Source: Psychrobacter sp. Choline-02u-9 (lineage in GTDB: Bacteria > Pseudomonadota > Gammaproteobacteria > Pseudomonadales > Moraxellaceae). Taken from it: a stretch of DNA of 64,000 nt. The stretch covers positions 43,058 through 107,057 of the forward strand of contig NZ_PJBF01000056.1 in NCBI RefSeq assembly GCF_002836505.1. The letters are read 5' to 3'. Below, in pieces: positions 1-8,309 of this stretch (its first letter is position 1; each line of letters begins with the position of its first letter). Made by a program: the position numbers and the translations under genes. The notes under the pieces were generated by a model. That model saw nothing but the letters and a program-made list of their open reading frames with translations, made no database searches and was not told the origin of the DNA.

Positions 1-1
1 A

Positions 2-913
2 GATTCACCGCCACCATTTTATCAAGAGTCGTTAACACCTGCTAAACGTAAGCAGTTAGACAAGTGGTTCATCGGTAACCGTACCCAGCGTTATTACCTT
101 AAACGCTTTGAGCAGTTTGATCAGCAAGGTTATCTGTCGCCAAAATGGCATTGGGCTGCGTTTTTTATCACTTTTCCTTGGTTGCTATATCGCAAGCGCT
201 ATATGGATGCGATTGTCTATAGTGTCGCAGGGTGGTCTTTTATTCAGCTTAATGTCGCGTTGGTGCTAGTCGCCTTTGAATTTATAGCGATGTCCTATGT
301 ACCAGATGCTTATCAGATGGCAACACGTATCGGTATTGCTGCTGTTATTTGGCTGTTTTGGTCGTTTATGGTGGCACGTTGGACGGATGCGTATTACTAC
401 CGAATGGCAAGGCGTGAGATCGCTGATGCGATAAATGACTATCCGCAAGATGAGGCAGCACAGAAAGCGCATCTGCAAAGAGAGGGCCGTGTTAGCTTAT
501 TTGGATTAGCATTAGGGTTTGGTTTTTTTGCGTTTTCGCTATTGGTGATTAAGGTGCAGTTTTTACCGATTATTGCCAAGCCAAAAGCAAATGAAGTATT
601 GTTTGACGCTTATGATATTGCAAAGAATGCTCAAAACCGAGTGGCGTTGATTTATCAGCAGACAGGGCAGTGCCCAGTAAATCTGCCCCTGAGTACCGAG
701 CAGCAGCAGATACGCATGCATGTCGATACTCAGGCCGCTGGCGTGCTAGAAACTGACTGTGCGGTAGTGGCAACGATTCAGAACGTGACGTTTCCGTTAC
801 GCTATTTAAATGAGCAGACGCTGGTCTTTTATCATATACCAGACAATGATAACTGGGATTGCACCAGCTCACTGAATAAAAAACAAGCCCCTAAAAACTG
901 CATAGCTGATTAG
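2..913 (+). CDS. DUF2628-like membrane protein with pilin-like C-terminal domain (5' truncated by window edge)
   Basis: The reading frame is open from base 2, so the true start lies outside the window; an internal TTG at 182 would cut the conserved part. Visible residues start with a hydrophilic stretch, then a W-x-A-F-F-x-x-x-F-P-W-L-L-Y-R-K segment typical of DUF2628 proteins, followed by about three membrane helices. The last third is periplasmic-like: a long helix (AKNAQNRVALIYQQTGQCP), then a region ending NWDCTSSLNKKQAPKNC. That W-x-C...P-x-x-C ending resembles the C-terminal disulfide loop of type IV pilins. The function is unknown; membrane anchoring of a pilin-like globular domain is inferred. 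The stop codon lies inside a terminator shared with the convergent antiporter gene. Confidence 0.7.
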   Translation, partial: DSPPPFYQESLTPAKRKQLDKWFIGNRTQRYYLKRFEQFDQQGYLSPKWHWAAFFITFPWLLYRKRYMDAIVYSVAGWSFIQLNVALVLVAFEFIAMSYVPDAYQMATRIGIAAVIWLFWSFMVARWTDAYYYRMARREIADAINDYPQDEAAQKAHLQREGRVSLFGLALGFGFFAFSLLVIKVQFLPIIAKPKANEVLFDAYDIAKNAQNRVALIYQQTGQCPVNLPLSTEQQQIRMHVDTQAAGVLETDCAVVATIQNVTFPLRYLNEQTLVFYHIPDNDNWDCTSSLNKKQAPKNCIAD

Positions 914-918
914 GGGCT
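886..918. terminator. bidirectional hairpin terminator
   Basis: Nine-base arms AGCCCCTAA (886-894) and TTAGGGGCT (910-918). Read on the minus strand the hairpin is followed by a T-rich run, so it serves the antiporter gene best. On the plus strand it overlaps the stop codon of the first gene. Confidence 0.75.
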
Positions 919-971
919 GTATTTCACGAGTGTTTGTAGGGGTTGGTAGTGCTGAGAGCCACGGCTTAGGG

Positions 972-2858
972 TTAATGCTTAGAATCCGTTGCAGTATCAT
1001 CCTTTTCCTCAACTGGTGTTGCTTGGCTTTTTAACGCCTCATAAAAGTCGGTCAAATCCATTTTACGTGCTTTACCAATATCTTCATCAAACAAGCTTTC
1101 GAGCTCAGCCATTGATGATTGCGCGGATTCAATCATGCTAGCTTCATCATCGTAGATAGCTTGTTGGCGTTCGATCAAGTCATCATCATAGTCACGGAAT
1201 GTTTTTACTGTTTCTCGCGCTTTTTCTGGTGAGATGCCTAATAACTGTAGTGATTCGCGTGACATGTCCAAAGATGACAAATAAGTCTCACGCCAGATGT
1301 GCCGCACACCAACCTCACGCAAACGATAATAGTGCTGACGATCGCGCGCTCTTGCTAATACAATCAGTTCAGGATAATTCTTACGAAGATACTGAGCGGT
1401 GGTGATAGAACGCTCTAAATCGTCAATGGCAAGAATAAACACCCGCGCTTTTTGAATACCTGCCGCTCGTAGAATTTCGGGGTTCTTTGGGTCACCATAA
1501 TAGACTTGGTTACCGAATTTTCTTACAAAATCTACTCGGTTTGCAGAGCGTTCGATGGCGGTAAATTCGATATTATGCATGCGCAGTACACGACCAATAA
1601 TCTGACCGACGCGGCCAAAGCCTGCAATGATGACCTGATGCTCATGATCAGGAATAGTATCGTATTCGCGACTCGGTTTACTCTTGGCAAATAACGGCTC
1701 ACCTACTTTTTCTAACAATAAGAATGCCAGAGGTGTTAGCGCCATCGAAATGGTAACGACAAGGTTAAGAGTATTAGCAAGTTCAGGACGCAAGACATTT
1801 TGGGCAGTGGCGACACTGAATAGGACAAAGGCAAACTCACCACCTTGAGCCAAGGTCACGCCCAATCGGATACTGGTAGGCCAGCGATTGCCCGATACTT
1901 TGGCAATCCCTGCAATCACTGCAAACTTGATAAACATCAAGGCGAGGGCGCAGCCAATAATGAAGATGGGTTCTGCCAAAATGAGTTTGACGTCGGTAAG
2001 CATACCGACCGACATAAAGAATAGACCTAATAGCAACCCTTTAAAAGGTTCGATACTGGCTTCTAATTCGTGACGATATTCGGAATCAGCGAGCAACACA
2101 CCTGTCAGAAATGCACCCAATGCCATTGATAGACCGATTTGACCCATCAAGATAGATACGCCCATCACGATAAATAGGGCGACCGCTGTCAATAGTTCCG
2201 ACGCACCACTAGAAGCCACAAATTTGAAGAAGGGTCGAACCACATAACGGCTAGCAAAAATCAGACCGGCAAAGACAGCAAATACTTTACCAAAATAAAT
2301 CAAATCGTAGCTTTGTTCACGCACCCCTGATAAGAACGGAATGACTGCTAATAATGGAATGACCGCAATATCTTGGAATAATAAGATAGTGAAGGCTTCT
2401 CGACCATGAGTGCTCGAAAGCTGCTGTTTTTCAGTCAGTATCTGTAGTACAAATGCGGTAGAGGATAGCGCTAAACCAAAACCAACTATAAAGGCAGTAT
2501 CTAGTTGTAAGGAGAAAAACTGATGTAGGAGCCACATCAGTAGCGTACCAGTTAAACCGACTTGCAAACCGCCCAATACAAATATAGAGCGGCGCAATGC
2601 CCAGAGCCGCGAAGGCTGGAGCTCAAGCCCGATAATAAACAGCAGCATTACCACGCCAAACTCTGAAAAGTGCAATAGACTTTCAGCGTCGCCTGCCACA
2701 TCCAAGCCACTTGGGCCCAATATAAGTCCAGTGATGAGGTAGCCTAAAACCGTTGCAATACCAAAGCGTTTACCGAGAGGGACAAAGAGCAATGCTGCTC
2801 CCAAAAATATAGTGGCTTGCAACATGAGATTTGGTGAGCCGGCGGCGGCAGCAAACAT
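972..2858 (-). CDS. KefB/KefC-type CPA2 monovalent cation:proton antiporter
   Basis: 628 residues, close to E. coli KefB/KefC (601/620). Residues about 10-385 form the multi-helix antiporter domain, including the family signature FIIGLELQPSRLWALRRS. From about residue 405 there is a Rossmann RCK/TrkA-N domain with the nucleotide-binding loop GFGRVGQ. It should exchange K+ (or Na+) for H+ across the inner membrane, gated by nucleotide or, in true Kef proteins, by glutathione adducts. The C-terminus is acidic. The ATG start is preceded by a good AAGGAG. No KefF/KefG ancillary subunit is adjacent, so glutathione gating is not certain. A 7-bp repeat lies just upstream. Confidence 0.88.
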   Translation of the reverse strand: MFAAAAGSPNLMLQATIFLGAALLFVPLGKRFGIATVLGYLITGLILGPSGLDVAGDAESLLHFSEFGVVMLLFIIGLELQPSRLWALRRSIFVLGGLQVGLTGTLLMWLLHQFFSLQLDTAFIVGFGLALSSTAFVLQILTEKQQLSSTHGREAFTILLFQDIAVIPLLAVIPFLSGVREQSYDLIYFGKVFAVFAGLIFASRYVVRPFFKFVASSGASELLTAVALFIVMGVSILMGQIGLSMALGAFLTGVLLADSEYRHELEASIEPFKGLLLGLFFMSVGMLTDVKLILAEPIFIIGCALALMFIKFAVIAGIAKVSGNRWPTSIRLGVTLAQGGEFAFVLFSVATAQNVLRPELANTLNLVVTISMALTPLAFLLLEKVGEPLFAKSKPSREYDTIPDHEHQVIIAGFGRVGQIIGRVLRMHNIEFTAIERSANRVDFVRKFGNQVYYGDPKNPEILRAAGIQKARVFILAIDDLERSITTAQYLRKNYPELIVLARARDRQHYYRLREVGVRHIWRETYLSSLDMSRESLQLLGISPEKARETVKTFRDYDDDLIERQQAIYDDEASMIESAQSSMAELESLFDEDIGKARKMDLTDFYEALKSQATPVEEKDDTATDSKH

Positions 2859-2881
2859 CTGGGCTCCTTAAAAATTTGAAT

Positions 2882-2908
2882 AAAATACAAAATACAAAAT
2901 ACAAAATC
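2882..2908. repeat. heptanucleotide tandem repeat AAAATAC
   Basis: Three exact copies of AAAATAC (2882-2902) and a partial fourth, 24-45 bases upstream of the antiporter start codon on the minus strand. Short repeats of this kind can change length by slippage. Confidence 0.8.
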
Positions 2909-2956
2909 AATGTGACTAAAATCAGTATGGCTAAAACGATATCGCGCTAGTATCTA

Positions 2957-3661
2957 TTATTTTTTGCGATAAATTTTCCACACACCATTGTCTGCAAGCG
3001 GATTATTATAAGCATCGTTGCGGCGTTTACGCGGTGTCTGGCGACTATCAACAATCTTAAAGTCAGGCAGAGCATGTACAATAAGACCGGTACGGTAAAA
3101 GCGTACTCGCTCAGGCTCTAGCATCTCGCCCTTACTATCGCGACAAAAAACATAAGCACGCAGATCGATAAATTCACGATGCGCTACCAGTCGCGCTTCG
3201 TCATCGTTGTCTAACACTGCTGTCATACGCTCAATTTCATCATCCGTATATTGACCACACTTATCGGTCAGAGCACCTACTGACCCAAAGCTTTTGGATT
3301 CTTTAGCGCGTGTCTTAGTTAAGTGTAGACGCTGAACGTGATAGATGAATTGCGGTATTTCAAGGCTGGCAGGGAGCGGTAGATAGTCAGGCGGCATATT
3401 GGCCGCTGGATAAAAATCCTTTGCACGCTCAAGCAGATTTTGCCAACGTTGTTGATAGGTTTGGACTTCGGCTAAGTTGCCTTCATAAATAGGCATATCA
3501 CGAATCTGGCACAAAATATCAGGTGGAAACTGTTCATTACGAAAGTTTGCAATGTCTTCTTGCAGCGTTGACAACAAAACTTTGGCATGTTTTTTGCCAT
3601 CTTTTGATGCAGGATCATCGATATAGTCTGGGGCGACAAAGGGTGCTGAGCGTCTAGACAT
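2957..3661 (-). CDS. conserved hypothetical protein, 234 aa
   Basis: Soluble, charged protein without signal peptide or membrane segment. It has a basic C-terminal tail (RQTPRKRRNDAYNN) and central segments rich in aromatic and acidic residues. I recognise no domain. The ATG start follows an AT-rich intergenic stretch. It lies 98 bases upstream of the antiporter gene in the same orientation, separated by the AAAATAC repeat, so the two may or may not be cotranscribed. Codon use and composition look like the neighbouring core genes. Confidence 0.6.
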   Translation of the reverse strand: MSRRSAPFVAPDYIDDPASKDGKKHAKVLLSTLQEDIANFRNEQFPPDILCQIRDMPIYEGNLAEVQTYQQRWQNLLERAKDFYPAANMPPDYLPLPASLEIPQFIYHVQRLHLTKTRAKESKSFGSVGALTDKCGQYTDDEIERMTAVLDNDDEARLVAHREFIDLRAYVFCRDSKGEMLEPERVRFYRTGLIVHALPDFKIVDSRQTPRKRRNDAYNNPLADNGVWKIYRKK

Positions 3662-3968
3662 AGTGTTATATCATCAATAGATAGAGTGAAAATACCAAAA
3701 AGTATGATTATAAAAATTAACTGGGGTGCTAAACAAAACTTTATAATAGTTATTATAACCACATAAGCCGATTTGGACTTAAGTTTTTTGAATGGAATAA
3801 AGCAAAAGTTTGTTGCAAATCACGACTGTCTTAATGTGATCTAGATTCTAGTTTTAATTCCACGTAACTTTTAGTATGAATCAGTATCAGATACCTATAC
3901 TTGTATTTTCTAGGTCGTGTTTCAAGTTACTGACTTCTTTATTCAATCACTTAACTGAAAATGTATCG
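3662..3968. other. AT-rich intergenic region without a gene
   Basis: Separates the hypothetical gene from the end of the CDF transporter gene; both are on the minus strand. It should hold the promoter of the hypothetical gene. I see no convincing ORF, RNA or terminator in it. Confidence 0.5.
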
Positions 3969-5156
3969 TTAATGGTTATGACCAATATGACTGTTGCCAG
4001 CAGGTACTTGTCCCGAAATATCACAGACCAAGGCATCGCTATGTGAGATATTCTGCGGATGAGATGAGCTTTCGACCTGAATAGTAGCATGGTGAATACC
4101 AAGCTCTAGCAGTCTTTGTTCTAGACTGGCAATTAGAATATTTGATTCATGGATACTCATTTCACCATTGACCACCACGTGACAAGAGAGTGCATTAAGT
4201 CCACTAGTAATACTCCAAACATGTAGGTCATGTACTTTTTGTACTTTAAAGTCTTCGAGTAATTTTTGCTCCACATCGACTAGCGATATATTGGCAGGCG
4301 TTCCTTCCATCAATATATGCACAGAATCACGTACGACGCGGTAGCCACTGATTAAAATAAGCACGGCGACGATTACTGATGCCACTGCATCTGCCCATAC
4401 CCAACCAAAACCCATCATAAGTAGTGCAGCGATAATCGCAGCTACTGACCCTAATAAATCGCTCAATACGTGCAAATAGGCGCTTTGCATATTGAGGTTA
4501 ACGGGTTCTGCATTACTAGGTTTCTGCTCTGCGATTTGGGCATCATCTGTACCATGATTATGACTATGGCTGTGTGACTCGCCACCTTGACTACCTCGGT
4601 GCATTAGCCAAGCGACCAGAATATTGATCAGCATACCGATAGTCGCCACGATAAGCATGCCTTGGGTTGCAATTTCTGGTGGTGAGTTAAAGCGTTTAAT
4701 CGCTTCATAAAAAATCATCAAAGCAATTATGACAAGTGTCGCGCCATTTACCGTGGCAACTAATATCTCAAAGCGCTTGTAGCCGAAAGTTTTCTGATGG
4801 GTAGCTGCTTTTTCGCCAATTTTAAATGCGACTAAAGTGGCACCAAGCGCTATCGCATCGCTTAACATATGCCCTGCATCAGATAGCAGAGCCAAACTAC
4901 CAGTGAGCCAGCCACCAATGGCTTCGATAAACATGTAACCAGTAATGATAATAAAGCTGAACAGCAAGGTGCGCTGATAGCCTTTGGTATCTCGTGCTGT
5001 GGTTGTTTGCTCTAGATGCTCATCATGATCATGATGGCCTTGGTTTTCCTGAGTGTAGTTATTTTCTTCATCTTCGCGAACGTACTTAGGCACATTCGTA
5101 CTATCATGCGGTTGGCTATGATTGTGCTCGTCAGAGTTTGGATTATTTGGATTCAT
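3969..5156 (-). CDS. cation diffusion facilitator, zinc-type (CzcD/ZitB-like)
   Basis: 395 residues from the ATG; a TTG four codons earlier also fits. Six predicted helices. Helix 2 carries the transport site LLSDAGHMLSDA and helix 5 has H-V-L-S-D, the HD/HD arrangement of Zn2+/H+ antiporters. His-rich segments occur at the N-terminus (DEHNHSQPH, HHDHDEH), in the loop between helices 4 and 5 (HSHSHNHG) and at the C-terminus, as in ZitB/CzcD metal-buffering loops. The C-terminal cytoplasmic domain ends with the usual H-H-A-T-I-Q. It likely exports Zn2+, possibly Cd2+ or Co2+, from the cytoplasm. No metal regulator is adjacent. Confidence 0.9.
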   Translation of the reverse strand: MNPNNPNSDEHNHSQPHDSTNVPKYVREDEENNYTQENQGHHDHDEHLEQTTTARDTKGYQRTLLFSFIIITGYMFIEAIGGWLTGSLALLSDAGHMLSDAIALGATLVAFKIGEKAATHQKTFGYKRFEILVATVNGATLVIIALMIFYEAIKRFNSPPEIATQGMLIVATIGMLINILVAWLMHRGSQGGESHSHSHNHGTDDAQIAEQKPSNAEPVNLNMQSAYLHVLSDLLGSVAAIIAALLMMGFGWVWADAVASVIVAVLILISGYRVVRDSVHILMEGTPANISLVDVEQKLLEDFKVQKVHDLHVWSITSGLNALSCHVVVNGEMSIHESNILIASLEQRLLELGIHHATIQVESSSHPQNISHSDALVCDISGQVPAGNSHIGHNH

Positions 5157-5387
5157 AATAATACTCAAATTCGCTGATAATTGCGTTCGATAGATGATAT
5201 TTACTGATATGACGTTTACTAATAAGTGATGTTTGCTATAGGTAGAGTAGGCGTAGAGCCTTTACCGCATATCATTTATGGTTATAAATTTAACATAGCC
5301 AAGCATGAGAAGCTGTAACGACGAAGTAAACATGATGAGGAGATGAGTAGAAAGATATACACCCATTTGTTGAGAACTAAGTGAGAA

Positions 5388-7676
5388 CTACCAACCGACA
5401 GGATCAATGTCCAAAGTAAGCTTAAGGTATTTAGCGCTTGGTAGGGCAAGCACTGGCTGCCACCACTGTCCCAACACGTGGTGCAATTGACGACGATCTT
5501 TAGCCAATAGCAAAAGCTGTGCATGGTAGCGGCTGTTCTTTTTACTCATGGGCGCATCAATAGGACCGAGAACAGCGAGGTTATGAGCATTCGGCAAATG
5601 CGCAATAGCATCCTTGAGCGCTTGAGTGGTGGCTGCCAATGTTTTGCCTTCACAGCGTATTAAGGCAGCATGTCGATGAGGAGGTAAGCCCATCATTTGA
5701 CGCTCTTGCAGTAACTCACGTGCAAATGACAAGTAGCCGTCTTTGACCAGTTTTAATAATAACTCGTTATCAGGCTGCAACGTTTGAATCAATACACGGC
5801 CAGCTTTATCACCTCGACCAGCACGGCCTGCCACCTGAATCATGAGCTGTGCGGTATGCTCTGGTGAGCGAAAGTCTGCTGATAAAAATCCGCGATCAGC
5901 ATTGGGTAAGCAAACCAACGTGACATTAGGGAAATGATGACCTTTGGCGACCATCTGTGTACCGACCAATATGGCCGGGTTGCCTTTATTAATTTGCTCG
6001 TAAATATTTTCCCAGCTGTCTTTGCGTCTTGTGGTATCACGGTCTATTTGAATAATCGGATAGAGCTCTTTGCTAGTTTGAGGATTAGCAAAGATTGCGT
6101 GTAGATTTTCGCTGAGCCTTGTCGTTCCCATGCCTTTGGCATCCAAATTTTGACTACCACAATCAGGGCATACGGTAGGGATATAGGCTTGCCAGTCGCA
6201 ATGATGGCATTTCAAATAAGAGTTGCTTGAATAACTGTTTCGCTGAGCTTGGCTATTATAGTGAACGGTCAGGTGCGCGTCACAGCGCGGACAGTCAGCT
6301 TGCCAGCCACAAGCCTCGCATAAGAGAACAGGCGCATAGCCACGACGATTCAAAAATATTAGTACTTGATCACCGGCCTCTAGCGTTTGCCGTATCGCCC
6401 CGATCATGGCGTCCGTCAGCCCTGTATCATAGCGCGCACCGTCATCTTGTGCTTGTTGATGGGTGCTTTGCAAGCGAGCATCGATCAGTTGCATAGTTGC
6501 AGGTTTGGCATTGCCCGGACGAGTAAGCAGTTGGTATTCTGCTAGTTTGCCATCATCGACCAGTTTTAAATGCTCAAGGGAAGGTGTAGCAGTACCAAGT
6601 ATCACTGGGATTTTGTACTGCAAACCTCGATAGAGAGCGACATCAGCGGCATGATAACGCAATGTGTCTTGCTGCTTATACGAGCCATCATGCGCCTCAT
6701 CAACGACAATCAGGCCTAAATCTGCAAAGGGATATAGCACAGCCGAACGTGTACCGATCACGATTTGTGCGTGACCCGTGCGGCAGTCTTGCCAACCTTG
6801 TAAGCGATGAGTGTTAGTCATGCCAGAGTGTAATAGCACAATATGGGCGGCAAACCGACTGGCAAATCTTGCCCGCGTTTGCGGTGTGAGACCAATCTCT
6901 GGTACCAAAATCAACACCTGTTTGCCAGCCTCTAATACAGCTTGCATCGCTTGCAGATAGACTTCGGTTTTACCACTCCCAGTAATGCCGTTGAGCAAAA
7001 AACCAGTATAAGTATCGGATTCGTGTGCAGCAATAATAGCGTCGACAGCAATTTTCTGCTCATTATTGAGATCAAGTGGCATTTTTGCCAGTTTGACTGG
7101 AGTAGGTGCTTGTTTTGGCTGAATATAGCGCTCGACTAACCCTTTATCTTCTAGCGTCTTTAAAAATGCTCGTTGCATACCTTCTAGTAGCAATACATCT
7201 TCACTTGCGCCGTGCTGACCATGTAGCTTTAGCATGTCGAACTGCTGCTTTTGTTTTTTAGCATTGGCTCGAAAATCATCATCAGTGATATGAGGCAAAA
7301 TGCGCCAATGGGTAATCAGCAAGTCTAATGGTTTGCCTTGACGGACAAGGCTTGGCAGGATAACTGCTAACACGTCGCCAAGCGGATAGTGGTAATAGCA
7401 CGCCAGCCAATAGGCAAGCTTGAGCATGTCCGAGTCCAAAATAGGCTCAGCATCTAGACATTTATTAATAGGTTTGATTTTATTGACAGGTACGCTGCTA
7501 TCGTCTTGTGAAATATGAGCAATTACAATACCAATCAGAGTCTGACGACCAAACGAAACCTCAACGCGGCTGCCGATTTGCGGTATCGCACTGTCTGGCA
7601 AAGCAAGCATATCAGCTGGTAAGCTATAGTCAAACACCCGATAAAGGGGAACGGGCAGAGCAACTTGTACCAACAT
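5388..7676 (-). CDS. priA: primosomal protein N' (replication restart helicase PriA)
   Basis: 762 residues with the PriA layout: N-terminal DNA-binding domain, Walker A GITGSGKTEVY, DEAH box VVDEAHDGSYKQQD, and a zinc-binding region with eight cysteines in CxxC pairs (CEACGWQADCPRC, CHHC, CPDC). A short Ser/Asn-rich insertion sits between the second and third pair. Helicase motifs V and VI follow (GTQMVAKGHHFP, QVAGRAGRGDKAG). It reloads the replisome at stalled forks. It is the last gene of the minus-strand gmk-rpoZ-spoT-ridA-priA group, separated from ridA by 147 bases containing a perfect palindrome. Confidence 0.97.
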   Translation of the reverse strand: MLVQVALPVPLYRVFDYSLPADMLALPDSAIPQIGSRVEVSFGRQTLIGIVIAHISQDDSSVPVNKIKPINKCLDAEPILDSDMLKLAYWLACYYHYPLGDVLAVILPSLVRQGKPLDLLITHWRILPHITDDDFRANAKKQKQQFDMLKLHGQHGASEDVLLLEGMQRAFLKTLEDKGLVERYIQPKQAPTPVKLAKMPLDLNNEQKIAVDAIIAAHESDTYTGFLLNGITGSGKTEVYLQAMQAVLEAGKQVLILVPEIGLTPQTRARFASRFAAHIVLLHSGMTNTHRLQGWQDCRTGHAQIVIGTRSAVLYPFADLGLIVVDEAHDGSYKQQDTLRYHAADVALYRGLQYKIPVILGTATPSLEHLKLVDDGKLAEYQLLTRPGNAKPATMQLIDARLQSTHQQAQDDGARYDTGLTDAMIGAIRQTLEAGDQVLIFLNRRGYAPVLLCEACGWQADCPRCDAHLTVHYNSQAQRNSYSSNSYLKCHHCDWQAYIPTVCPDCGSQNLDAKGMGTTRLSENLHAIFANPQTSKELYPIIQIDRDTTRRKDSWENIYEQINKGNPAILVGTQMVAKGHHFPNVTLVCLPNADRGFLSADFRSPEHTAQLMIQVAGRAGRGDKAGRVLIQTLQPDNELLLKLVKDGYLSFARELLQERQMMGLPPHRHAALIRCEGKTLAATTQALKDAIAHLPNAHNLAVLGPIDAPMSKKNSRYHAQLLLLAKDRRQLHHVLGQWWQPVLALPSAKYLKLTLDIDPVGW

Positions 7677-7733
7677 AAACGGCTTCGCAGTCTTATTAGG
7701 TGAATATGAGATCAGAATAATAGAACGGAGACC

Positions 7734-7762
7734 AATAAGCTTAGCATGATGCTAAGCTTATT
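7734..7762. repeat. perfect 14-bp palindrome between ridA and priA
   Basis: Arms AATAAGCTTAGCAT (7734-7747) and ATGCTAAGCTTATT (7749-7762) around one central base. As RNA it folds into a long hairpin on either strand, but neither side has a clear T-tract. It may be a factor-independent-like terminator for ridA, an RNA-processing site or a protein-binding site. Confidence 0.7.
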
Positions 7763-7823
7763 GTGATATGACTTATAGGCTGTTGCTAAAATTAGCACTT
7801 AATACTAAGCATTCAATATTGTC

Positions 7824-8204
7824 TTATTCGATATAAAGAATAGACTCAATTTCTACCACGCCACCTTTAGGTAGAGCAGCTACTTGGACGGCAGCGCGGG
7901 CAGGATATGGCTCGCTTAGATTGGCGACAAACACTTCGTTCAAGACAGCAAAATCACTCAAATCAGTCAAAGATACATTGAATTTAACCACGTCATTTAG
8001 ACTACCACCAGCTGCTTCACAGATAGCTTTGATGTTTTCAAATACTTGCTCAGCCTGTGCTTTAAAACCTTCTCTTAGTTCCATCGTGTCAGGATCAAAA
8101 CCAAGCTGACCTGAGATATAAACAGTGTTGCCGACTTTTACAGCTTGAGAATAAGTGCCGACCGCTGCAGGTGCTTTATCAGTTTGGATGGTTTGACGAG
8201 TCAT
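7824..8204 (-). CDS. ridA: RidA family enamine/imine deaminase
   Basis: 126 residues, the usual length. Typical RidA (YjgF/YER057c/UK114) signatures are present: APAAVGTYSQAVKVGNTVYISGQLG near the start, and an ending with the conserved arginine (YPARAAVQVAALPKGGVVEIE) that binds the substrate carboxylate. It hydrolyses reactive 2-aminoacrylate-type enamines made by PLP enzymes, forming a trimer in the cytosol. AAGGGA precedes the ATG. It follows spoT on the minus strand, an order also seen in related genomes. Confidence 0.95.
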   Translation of the reverse strand: MTRQTIQTDKAPAAVGTYSQAVKVGNTVYISGQLGFDPDTMELREGFKAQAEQVFENIKAICEAAGGSLNDVVKFNVSLTDLSDFAVLNEVFVANLSEPYPARAAVQVAALPKGGVVEIESILYIE

Positions 8205-8309
8205 GGGGTGTCCCTTTTATATTTTATGTGAGTGATTCATGGCTACTAGAATAGCAGTTCTATTTTAGCTGTTTGCATCACGACTATATCAGTGATGCAA
8301 ATCAGCTTA

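Noticed and set aside
3472..3762. 96-codon minus-strand frame overlapping the start of the hypothetical gene
   Set aside because: Low-complexity Ile/Phe-rich translation of AT-rich intergenic DNA; the overlapping 234-residue frame is the better gene.
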